DNA of 14,103 bases from Planctomycetota bacterium (GTDB lineage: Bacteria; Planctomycetota; Planctomycetia; Pirellulales; Lacipirellulaceae): contig JAADIN010000236.1 in assembly GCA_013151315.1 (NCBI GenBank), positions 1 through 14,103 of the forward strand, in the 5' to 3' direction. This document shows positions 1 to 6,146 of this stretch, in pieces. Position 1 is the first letter of the stretch. Every line of letters starts with the position of its first letter. The position numbers and the translations under genes were made by a program. The notes beneath the pieces are model-generated. The model was not told the DNA's origin, ran no database searches, and was given only the letters and a program-made list of their open reading frames with translations.

Positions 1-417
1 ACGGACTGGATACGATTGGACTTCTTGGGTATTTCCAGCCCCATGGCCGCTTTGATAGCTTGCGTCTGCCTTGGAACCTAGCCAGCGTACGGTGGTTTCT
101 TTGGCATTGCGAGTTGAGTTGAATTGACGTGCTGATTCGACATTGCTGGAGGGTTGGGCCGTTTGGCGCATCGGCGCCGAACCGTGTTGCGACTCCGAGG
201 GTTGGGCATTCTGGAGTTCTGCTAATCTCGCAGCCGTTTTGGCCAAATCGGCTGCCAAGTCGGCCAAGGCGGCTGATCCGTCGGTTCCCAGGGTTGGCGC
301 GATGGCCGCGAGGGACTGTCGCTCGGTCCGATAGGTGTCTCCCTGGACGGCGGTTACTGCCGTGCCGGCACCAAAGGTCAATAACATGGCAGTCAATAAA
401 AAGTTTCTGTTCTTCAT
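1..417 (-). CDS. Partial secreted protein of unknown function (N-terminal 139 residues)
   Basis: An open frame runs from ATG at 417-415 leftward to the window edge with no stop, so the C-terminus lies outside. The protein starts MKNRNFLLTAMLLTFGAGTA, a classic Sec signal peptide with a probable cleavage site near residues 20-23. Residues about 48-70 are an Ala/Leu-rich stretch (LADLAADLAKTAARLAELQ) that could form an amphipathic helix or short coiled coil. The rest is polar, rich in Gln, Ser, Asn and Thr, and has no domain I recognise. On the minus strand a purine-rich GGGGGA lies about 10 bases before the ATG, a good Shine-Dalgarno match; an internal ATG at codon 11 is less likely because it would truncate the signal peptide. 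It is transcribed divergently from the barrel/C39 module, so shared regulation or a role as that module's substrate is conceivable, but this is inference. The signal peptide and reading frame are well supported; the function is unknown. Confidence 0.72.
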   Translation of the reverse strand, partial: MKNRNFLLTAMLLTFGAGTAVTAVQGDTYRTERQSLAAIAPTLGTDGSAALADLAADLAKTAARLAELQNAQPSESQHGSAPMRQTAQPSSNVESARQFNSTRNAKETTVRWLGSKADASYQSGHGAGNTQEVQSYPVR

Positions 418-440
418 ACTAGGATTTCCCCCTTGTTCTT

Positions 441-464
441 GGACTCGACTCTTCGTGCGAGTCC
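441..464 (-). repeat. Leader hairpin upstream of the minus-strand secreted-protein gene
   Basis: GGACTCG (441-447) and CGAGTCC (458-464) are perfect 7-base inverted arms around a 10-base loop. They lie 24-47 bases before the minus-strand ATG, just outside the ribosome binding site, so the structure would sit in the mRNA leader. No U-run follows it, so it is not an obvious terminator. It could affect mRNA stability or translation; the role is inferred. Confidence 0.4.
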
Positions 465-626
465 CGAATCGATACATTCGTGATAACGGTTTCTATTCGC
501 ACGTCCGTCATATTCGAAGACCATGGACTAATGCTGAAAGGACGATCGACCCGTATAACCGGGCATATCGAAGAAATTGGTCTCCACCCGAACAACCGGC
601 AGAACCGTTAAAGTTCAACATTCACC

Positions 627-641
627 GAAAACTCAGTTTTC
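627..641. repeat. Short perfect palindrome, possible operator
   Basis: GAAAACT and AGTTTTC are perfect inverted arms around a single central C. It is the first of four palindromes upstream of the barrel gene. The compact symmetry is typical of a homodimeric regulator site, but no regulator is known and chance cannot be excluded. Confidence 0.3.
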
Positions 642-697
642 TGCTTGTTTTACAGTGGGAAGTCTCTCATCGCTGTTTCTCTTGACCGAGTTCAAGC

Positions 698-714
698 TGC
701 TATCGGCGATAGCA
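698..714. repeat. Short perfect palindrome, possible operator
   Basis: TGCTATC and GATAGCA are perfect 7-base arms around GGC. A TTGACC hexamer at 682-687 lies just upstream but has no good -10 partner at normal spacing. It might be an operator near the module's promoter or a small hairpin. Confidence 0.35.
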
Positions 715-762
715 ACGCAGGCGGTCTAATTGGGATATCTTTGAAGCGCCTTTAAGAAACTG

Positions 763-775
763 GTCCTCTGAGGAC
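763..775. repeat. Short perfect palindrome
   Basis: GTCCTC and GAGGAC are perfect 6-base arms around one T, about 100 bases before the chosen ATG of the barrel gene. It is probably within or near the promoter region; function unknown. Confidence 0.3.
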
Positions 776-801
776 GAATATTCCCTGTAACCAGAATAAT
801 A

Positions 802-814
802 CGCAAAGTTTGCG
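802..814. repeat. Short perfect palindrome next to the barrel gene start
   Basis: CGCAAA and TTTGCG are perfect 6-base arms around one G. It lies 11 bases before the alternative TTG start at 826 and 56 bases before the ATG at 871. It could be an operator or a leader structure. Confidence 0.3.
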
Positions 815-870
815 CAGACCGAATATTGCTAGAGACTATCCATCGCAAGAAAGTCAGCTTGGCATCGCGA

Positions 871-3015
871 ATGAAGAACTCCTCATCCCCAAAATCCCGT
901 AGGTACATGATTCGGCTCGTCGCTTGGCGTGGGCCGGTACTTGCGTGTTTGGCTCTCAGTCTTTTGGCTATTAGTATCAACGTCCAACGAGTTGTTGGAG
1001 AGACGGTGGTAAGCTATTCAGACTCCAGAACGGCCTCAGGTTCCCGAGGTTGGGATTGGCTGAGCCCTTTTCGACTGCAGCAGGAGCCGGTCGAAAGCCG
1101 GCCTAAGTTGGCACCCGGGAAAGTGGTTCAAGCGCTGGCCACCGATAGGCCCCAGCAGCCCTCGAAAGTTCGGCCTGCTTCGGCAGAGAATACGACTTCC
1201 GACATGGAGGCCTCGATCGAGTGGCCTTCGTCCGAAGCGAGCATTCCACCAGACTTCCGTCGTCGTTCGTCCCGACGCAAACGTCCAGGCTGGTTGAACT
1301 GGAGTCCCTCGAAGAGAAAAACGAAGGAGGCCTCTCAAAAGCCTCAGGGGCCCAGTCCCTTTGCTTGGGTCAATTTGGCCGAACCCAAAGGGCAAGAGTC
1401 GCGTGCGAGAAACTCAAATGTTAGAAACTCAAATGTTAGAAACGTAGCAGCTGAATCGAATCCCGAAAATTCTCGAGGAGCGATTCAGAGTTTGAGTCCG
1501 TTTTCGTGGACCAACACGACCGAATCGTCGAATGAGCCAGCAGCTGCGAATCAAGCGTCGCGAGAACGATCAAGGTTTGAAGCCGTGGCAGAAAGCGTGT
1601 TGCCAACACAAGAAGAACTCACGAGTCCGATAACGTGGTCCAATCAACCGAGCGGGCCGCCACCGCGGCCGTTCGAGCCTCCTGTTCAGACTTCGTTCGC
1701 TGAATCGGTGCAGCAGGCACTGGAGTGGGAGGATTATACCGACGAATCAGAAAAAAAGCGGCTCCAAGCGAGTCGTCCTCCTGAGGACGCAACGGTCGCG
1801 CAGCTTATTGAATGGGAGAAGCAGAAGTATCCCTGGATTCGGCCTTTTTATTGGTCGGAGGACTTGGACGCGCCTGCCCCATCCACTGGGGAGTTCATGG
1901 CAAGTACTCCGTCGTCTAGGGCGATAGCGATTGCGAAACCGTTTCTTTGGTCCAATGAAGAACCCGTAACGGTGTTGCCACTTCGCAAGGCGGGCGACTC
2001 AAGAACCGTTGCGTTCTTGCAAGGGGACGAAGAACTTCCCCTGCCTACAGATAATTCGGCTTCAGGCAATCTCTTTGACAGTGAAGGCAAAGCCCAGGAC
2101 GATTCGGGCGAGGGCTTGTTAGGAGAAGCAGGCGAAGACGAGAAGGGAGCCATTGGTGAGGCCGAAACCCTGGGTCGAGAGCCGGAGGACAACAGCCTAC
2201 AGTTTCTACGGGCCGACACGGTGCTCATGGATCCGGGGCAAGTTCAGTATGATTATGGGATGACGTACTCGCTTTTCGACCGAAGTATTCCTTTTATTGT
2301 CACCTCACCAGCAGGAACCTCTGTCCAACTCGCGCGTTTCCGTCGTCGCGAATTGCTTGTGCCTCTGGAAATCCGGTATGGATTGGCGCGTCGGATCCAA
2401 CTCTTTCTCAATGTGCCTTTTGGGTGGTCGAACACCGAGATCGCACTCGGTTCGTTTGAAGAATTTGAGAACGATGGCGGCCTCGGCGATATCACCTTTG
2501 GTGGCACCTTCCTGATGCGACAGGGAAACCATGAAAAATCAGACGCGATTATGACGTTGGCTGTGACCGCGCCTACGGGGCAAGATCCGTTTGGGTTCAG
2601 TGGGACTGCCCCGATAGGACCTTCATTAGGCGGAGGCACTTGGTCGATCGCGTCGAGTATGCTTTTTGTTCGCAACTACGACCCGGTCGTTGCCTTTTAC
2701 GGTTTTGGAACTCGCCAGCACTTTCTGCGTGAAGTCGGCGGCGTGAATTTTCGTCCCGGGGGCGAATACAACTACCTGATGGGTGTTGGTTTTGCCATCA
2801 ACGAGCGGATTACGTTTAGCACTCGATTTAACGGCGCCTATGTTACCGAAACACGCCTGGATGGCGAGCGTATTCGGGGCACGATTCAAGAGCCCATGTC
2901 AGTAGGGCTCGCGATGACGGTTTCGAAAGACAAACGACTGATCGAGCCGTTTGTCAACTTCGGGCTCACGAACGACGCTACCGACGTACGATTTGGCGTG
3001 ACTTGGACAAGGTAG
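871..3015 (+). CDS. Exported protein: repeat-bearing linker plus C-terminal outer-membrane beta-barrel-like domain
   Basis: With the ATG at 871 the protein has 714 residues. The frame extends to a TTG at 826 (729 residues), and an ATG at 907 gives the most compact signal peptide; no start has a convincing Shine-Dalgarno, so the start is uncertain. Numbering from the TTG: residues 28-60 are an Arg-containing N-region and hydrophobic segment (signal peptide or anchor). Residues 60-460 are polar, Pro/Ser/Glu-rich and probably disordered, with recurring aromatic motifs: SPF at 80, SPFAWVN at 177, SPFSWTN at 224, SPITWSN at 267, RPFYWSE at 339 and KPFLWSN at 371. Residues 430-455 are acidic. Residues 465-729 alternate beta-strand-like segments and Gly-rich turns, with a PFGWSN strand at 531 and a terminal FGVTWTR strand, resembling the MetA-pathway/phenol-degradation type outer-membrane barrel family, which FapF also resembles. 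The C39 gene begins 13 bases downstream, suggesting an operon. I infer an outer-membrane channel with an exported repeat region. Residues 196-205 are an exact duplication (see 1411-1440). Confidence 0.8.
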   Translation: MKNSSSPKSRRYMIRLVAWRGPVLACLALSLLAISINVQRVVGETVVSYSDSRTASGSRGWDWLSPFRLQQEPVESRPKLAPGKVVQALATDRPQQPSKVRPASAENTTSDMEASIEWPSSEASIPPDFRRRSSRRKRPGWLNWSPSKRKTKEASQKPQGPSPFAWVNLAEPKGQESRARNSNVRNSNVRNVAAESNPENSRGAIQSLSPFSWTNTTESSNEPAAANQASRERSRFEAVAESVLPTQEELTSPITWSNQPSGPPPRPFEPPVQTSFAESVQQALEWEDYTDESEKKRLQASRPPEDATVAQLIEWEKQKYPWIRPFYWSEDLDAPAPSTGEFMASTPSSRAIAIAKPFLWSNEEPVTVLPLRKAGDSRTVAFLQGDEELPLPTDNSASGNLFDSEGKAQDDSGEGLLGEAGEDEKGAIGEAETLGREPEDNSLQFLRADTVLMDPGQVQYDYGMTYSLFDRSIPFIVTSPAGTSVQLARFRRRELLVPLEIRYGLARRIQLFLNVPFGWSNTEIALGSFEEFENDGGLGDITFGGTFLMRQGNHEKSDAIMTLAVTAPTGQDPFGFSGTAPIGPSLGGGTWSIASSMLFVRNYDPVVAFYGFGTRQHFLREVGGVNFRPGGEYNYLMGVGFAINERITFSTRFNGAYVTETRLDGERIRGTIQEPMSVGLAMTVSKDKRLIEPFVNFGLTNDATDVRFGVTWTR
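1411..1440 (+). repeat. Exact 15-bp tandem duplication inside the barrel gene
   Basis: AACTCAAATGTTAGA occurs twice head to tail (1411-1425 and 1426-1440) and encodes Asn-Ser-Asn-Val-Arg twice. The frame is kept. Perfect identity suggests recent slippage in the disordered linker. Confidence 0.9.
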
Positions 3016-3028
3016 CGGGGCAAAGCTT

Positions 3029-3823
3029 ATGAACAGAAACCACCTCCTAGTTTGGGCCGCCTTGTCGCTGGCACTGCTTGGTCAAAATCACTTTGCTCAG
3101 GCAGCGAGCGAGACGCGAGCCGATCGCAGCTCGGAAGAGCAGGCGAAAAAGAAAGCGGCGAAGAAAGAATCGCCTAAGGGCGCACCGCTTCGCGACGACA
3201 ACCGTCGTTTTTCCAAAAGGGTGCAAGACTACCGTTCACTCAAGCGGAAGAATATCGTCATGCAGCGGCGGGACTATTCCTGTGGTGCGGCCGCGCTTGC
3301 TACTGTCGCGAAATATTATTGGGGCGACGACGTTGGCGAAGAGTTTTTCCTGACCCTTCTCGACCATCTCCTTACGCGCGAAGAAGCTGAGGAACGCGTG
3401 GAGAATGGGCTCGCCATGGCCGACCTGCGCAAAGTGGCCGTCAAGGCAGGCTACCAAGCGGTGGTGGGAAAGTTGACCTTCGAAAAGCTCGGGGAGTCGA
3501 AAGTGCCTCTTATCGTCGGCATCGTCGTGAACGATTACGACCATTTCGTCGTCTATCGGGGAACCGATGGGATTCATGTCTACCTGGCCGATCCCATTCG
3601 CGGCAACCTGCGGATTCCGTCTCAGGTGTTTGTCAAACAGTGGCAGAAAAACGCCGTCTTGGCGATCGTCAATCCGAAGAAAAAGGTAAAAAAATACTCG
3701 CGTCTAAGCATCCGAGGCGAAGAGCTTTTTCTTGGCGAAATCAACGACCAGGTCGCCCGCACTGCAAGCCAGCGGCCAATTACTCGCCCATCGCGACCGC
3801 GTAGAGCACCCGGCTCTCCCTAA
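3029..3823 (+). CDS. Exported C39-type (papain-fold) cysteine peptidase, FapD-like
   Basis: The 264-residue protein begins with a signal peptide (hydrophobic residues 6-20, likely cleavage after AQA near residue 25), then a Lys/Glu-rich linker (39-50). The peptidase C39-like domain spans about 75-215. Visible active-site elements are Q79 in MQRRDYSCG (oxyanion hole), nucleophile C85 followed by GAAAL, H172 in DHFVVY, and D188 in ADPIRG, so the catalytic set appears complete. The tail is basic with several Arg-Pro pairs. Unlike bacteriocin ABC exporters, no membrane or ATPase domains follow; stand-alone secreted C39 proteins occur in Fap amyloid operons (FapD) beside a barrel exporter. It starts 13 bases after the barrel gene's stop, and a GGGG lies about 9 bases before its ATG, so co-transcription is likely. 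It probably cleaves a leader or a secreted substrate in the periplasm; the substrate is not identifiable here. Confidence 0.85.
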   Translation: MNRNHLLVWAALSLALLGQNHFAQAASETRADRSSEEQAKKKAAKKESPKGAPLRDDNRRFSKRVQDYRSLKRKNIVMQRRDYSCGAAALATVAKYYWGDDVGEEFFLTLLDHLLTREEAEERVENGLAMADLRKVAVKAGYQAVVGKLTFEKLGESKVPLIVGIVVNDYDHFVVYRGTDGIHVYLADPIRGNLRIPSQVFVKQWQKNAVLAIVNPKKKVKKYSRLSIRGEELFLGEINDQVARTASQRPITRPSRPRRAPGSP

Positions 3824-3862
3824 GAAGTCTGGCAATTTTCGTCGGAAAGATGCGGGGAAATT

Positions 3863-3871
3863 TGCTATGCT
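3863..3871 (+). promoter_or_regulatory. Possible extended -10 element for ispD
   Basis: TGCTATGCT matches an extended -10 (TGn-TATnnT) about 65 bases before the ispD GTG. No good -35 hexamer lies 16-18 bases upstream, so this is a weak call. Confidence 0.22.
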
Positions 3872-3935
3872 TGCTTCTTTACACTCCGGCGATGCGTCGC
3901 ATTGCGGCTACTTCCTCTAGCCTCTTATTTCCCCT

Positions 3936-4670
3936 GTGCCTTCTTTTGCCGTCATCTTGCCTGCCGCTGGTGCAAGCCGTCGATTTCACGACAAGCACTA
4001 CAAAAAACCCTTTGCCCCTTTGGCGGGCCGGGCGGTTTGGCTGCACTCGGCCGAACGGTTTCTTGCTCGTAAGGACGTGCAGCAGTTGATCGTTGTGGTC
4101 GCCGACGAGGATCGTGAAGAATTTGATCGGAAGTTTGGCGCGAATATTGCCATTCTGAGCATTGACGTTTGCCGAGGAGGAGCCGAGCGAGCCGATTCGA
4201 TCGAAAATGCAATGGCGATGCTGAAGGGCGACATCGAGATGGTTGCCGTTCACGATGCCGCTCGGCCTTGCTTGGCAGAAAAGTGGATCGACCGAGTCTT
4301 CGAGGCTGCTGCGAGAGACGGGGCAGCGATCCTGGCCGTGCCGGTCGCTGCAACGCTTAAGCGAGTTAAAGATAAATCAATCACTGAGACGGTCGGCCGC
4401 GAGGGCCTTTGGGAGGCGCAAACGCCGCAAGTTTTTCGGCGCGAACTGCTTGCCAAGGCTTACGCCGCCCGGGCTGGCAAATCGGCCACCGATGATGCCG
4501 CATTGGTCGAACGGCTGGGCGAACGAGTGACGGTCGTCCAGAGCTCGCCGCTCAACATGAAACTCACCACCCGAGACGATTTGCGACTGGCCGAGCAAAT
4601 TTTGAAGGTCCTGCCGAAACCAAAAGCGGGCGGAGTCAACCCGTTTGCCGACGACGACATGTGGAGGTAG
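3936..4670 (+). CDS. ispD: 2-C-methyl-D-erythritol 4-phosphate cytidylyltransferase
   Basis: This enzyme joins CTP and MEP to give CDP-ME plus pyrophosphate, the third step of the non-mevalonate isoprenoid pathway, in the cytoplasm. The 244 residues are close to the usual length of 225-240. The nucleotide-binding loop PAAGASRRF is at 9-17 with K24 in KKPF; GGAERADSI is at 81-89; DAARP (107-111) carries the metal/CTP aspartate; R157 lies in GREGLWEAQTPQ; TDDA is at 185-188; and NMKLTT (207-212) holds the conserved lysine. All key positions seem intact. The start is GTG at 3936; no strong Shine-Dalgarno is seen. The last 15 or so residues (PKAGGVNPFADDDMWR) extend beyond the fold and look lineage-specific. 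The 112-base gap and lack of functional relation suggest independence from the C39 gene. No ispF lies next to it here. Confidence 0.94.
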   Translation: MPSFAVILPAAGASRRFHDKHYKKPFAPLAGRAVWLHSAERFLARKDVQQLIVVVADEDREEFDRKFGANIAILSIDVCRGGAERADSIENAMAMLKGDIEMVAVHDAARPCLAEKWIDRVFEAAARDGAAILAVPVAATLKRVKDKSITETVGREGLWEAQTPQVFRRELLAKAYAARAGKSATDDAALVERLGERVTVVQSSPLNMKLTTRDDLRLAEQILKVLPKPKAGGVNPFADDDMWR

Positions 4671-4680
4671 TCGGGAGGTT

Positions 4681-4810
4681 TGATGTGAGATGTTTGATTG
4701 TTGATGTGAAGGGGCGCTTCGCTTTGAGAGTATTCGAGGTATATTTTAGGTGAGCCTTAGTTCTCCATCCTGTTTCTCGTTTTCGATCAACAATCAAACA
4801 TCCCACATCA
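4681..4810. repeat. Inverted-repeat element between ispD and tyrS (MITE-like or long hairpin)
   Basis: TGATGTGAGATGTTTGATTG... at 4681-4705 is matched in reverse complement by 4786-4810 with 24 of 25 positions identical, around an 80-base centre. TGATGTG also repeats directly at 4702-4708. No target-site duplication is evident. The centre encodes nothing recognisable and no T-box-like sequence was seen. It fills nearly the whole gap before tyrS, so it could be a small non-autonomous element, or a large hairpin affecting ispD 3' or tyrS 5' mRNA. Confidence 0.7.
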
Positions 4811-4822
4811 GACATTGTTTTT

Positions 4823-6115
4823 ATGAGTTTTCTTTCTGATCTCCGCTGGCGTGGCTTGGTTCATCAAACGACTGACGATGTCGGCATCGAAGCGTGGCTC
4901 GAAGAGCAACCGCGGACCGTTTATGCCGGTTTCGATCCAACGGCGGATAGTCTGCACGTGGGGAGCCTGCTTGGGCTGATCGTCTTGCGGCGGTTCCAGC
5001 AAGCGGGCCACAAGCCGATTGCCGTGGTGGGCGGGGCGACCGGGATGATTGGCGACCCGAGCGGCAAGAGTGCCGAGCGAAATTTACTTTCCAAAGACGA
5101 GCTCGAGCGCAATGTTGCCGGTTTAGGGCAACAGATGCGACGCTTTCTCGATTTCGACGCCGGAAGTTGTTCGGCGGAGCTGGTGAACAATTTTGATTGG
5201 GTCGGCCCGTGGAGCTATCTCGAATTCTTGCGTGATGTCGGCAAAAATTTTCCGGTGAACGTGATGCTCGCCAAAGACTCGGTGAAGAGTCGCTTGGGGC
5301 GTGGCGACGAAGTGCAAAGCGATGGCATGAGCTACACCGAGTTTAGCTACATGCTGTTGCAAGCATACGACTTTGTGCATCTCTACGAAAAATTTGGCTG
5401 TGAATTGCAAGCCGGCGGCAGCGACCAGTGGGGGAATATCACTGCGGGGATCGATTTGGGTCGGCGGATGCGGAGCGTTCAGCTTCGTGGGCTCACTTGG
5501 CCGCTGCTCACCAAGTCGGATGGCACGAAGATGGGGAAGACCGAAAGCGGCGCCGTTTGGCTCTCGGCCGATCGGACCAGCCCCTACCAGTTCTACCAGT
5601 ACTGGATCAACGTCGACGATACGGATGTGGGGGGCTGCCTGCGGATGCTCACCGAGCTGAGTCGCGAGGAGATCGAGTCGCTTGATGTTGCCCGCGAGAA
5701 TGAGGCAGGCAAACGGGAGAGCCAACGACGGTTGGCCGAAGAGCTGACGCGATTGGTTCATCAAGCGGAGGGATTGGCAGTCGCGCAAAAGGCGACTGAG
5801 ATTTTCTTCGGCGCCGAGATCAGCGATCTCAACGATGAGCAATTAAGCCAAATCTTCGCCGAAGTACCAAGCAAGGAACTCCCCCGCTTGCGGCTTAGCC
5901 GTGATGGCCTCACGATCATCGATGCCCTAGTCGAAGCAGGCCTAGCCAAGAGCAAAGGCGAGGCCCGGCGGACGGTAGGGCAGGGCGGAGCGTATGTCAA
6001 CAATCGGCGAGTCGAGGGAATCGAAACGCAACTCACGGCCGAGCACTTGGCGAGCGAAACCGTGATGGTGCTGCGAAGCGGGAAGAAGAAATACGCGCTG
6101 CTGCGGTTTGTATAA
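4823..6115 (+). CDS. tyrS: Tyrosyl-tRNA synthetase
   Basis: This class I synthetase charges tRNA-Tyr with tyrosine. At 430 residues it fits the bacterial TyrS family (about 400-430). The N-terminal Rossmann fold has YAGFDPTADSLHVGS at 34-48, where HVGS is the HIGH signature. The tyrosine pocket region includes YTEFSYMLLQAYDF (171-184) and GGSDQWGN (198-205). The second signature is KMGKT at 236-240, equivalent to KMSKS, placing it in the KMSKS-type subgroup typical of many bacteria. An S4 RNA-binding domain spans about 363-425 (GLAKSKGEARRTV...GGAYVNNRRV). The ATG at 4823 is preceded by a T-run, not a Shine-Dalgarno, but no better start exists and the N-terminus aligns with the family. It is convergent with the DUF1559 gene, only 31 bases away, and no clear terminator lies between. 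Confidence 0.96.
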   Translation: MSFLSDLRWRGLVHQTTDDVGIEAWLEEQPRTVYAGFDPTADSLHVGSLLGLIVLRRFQQAGHKPIAVVGGATGMIGDPSGKSAERNLLSKDELERNVAGLGQQMRRFLDFDAGSCSAELVNNFDWVGPWSYLEFLRDVGKNFPVNVMLAKDSVKSRLGRGDEVQSDGMSYTEFSYMLLQAYDFVHLYEKFGCELQAGGSDQWGNITAGIDLGRRMRSVQLRGLTWPLLTKSDGTKMGKTESGAVWLSADRTSPYQFYQYWINVDDTDVGGCLRMLTELSREEIESLDVARENEAGKRESQRRLAEELTRLVHQAEGLAVAQKATEIFFGAEISDLNDEQLSQIFAEVPSKELPRLRLSRDGLTIIDALVEAGLAKSKGEARRTVGQGGAYVNNRRVEGIETQLTAEHLASETVMVLRSGKKKYALLRFV

Positions 6116-6146
6116 CAGTCGCATTACTACGCAATGCACGGCAGCG

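Larger units (their letters stand above)
418..870. other. Divergent intergenic region (secreted-protein gene / barrel-C39 module)
   Basis: About 450 bases lie between the two divergent start codons (about 410 if the barrel gene starts at TTG 826). I see no convincing gene here; short open frames crossing it show no recognisable protein features. It must contain the promoters for both directions, but I found no clear -35/-10 pair on either strand. It does hold a hairpin in the minus-strand leader (441-464) and four short perfect palindromes (627-641, 698-714, 763-775, 802-814), listed separately. Confidence 0.6.

Noticed and set aside
335..685. 116-codon plus-strand open frame across the left intergenic region
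   Set aside because: It overlaps the start of the minus-strand secreted-protein gene and crosses several palindromes; no protein-like features or ribosome binding site.
4671..4822. Possible T-box leader before tyrS
   Set aside because: No T-box consensus or specifier hairpin was seen; the region is explained by the inverted-repeat element.
5123..5842. 239-codon minus-strand open frame
   Set aside because: Antisense to tyrS, which is a certain gene; its length reflects codon bias of the high-GC gene.
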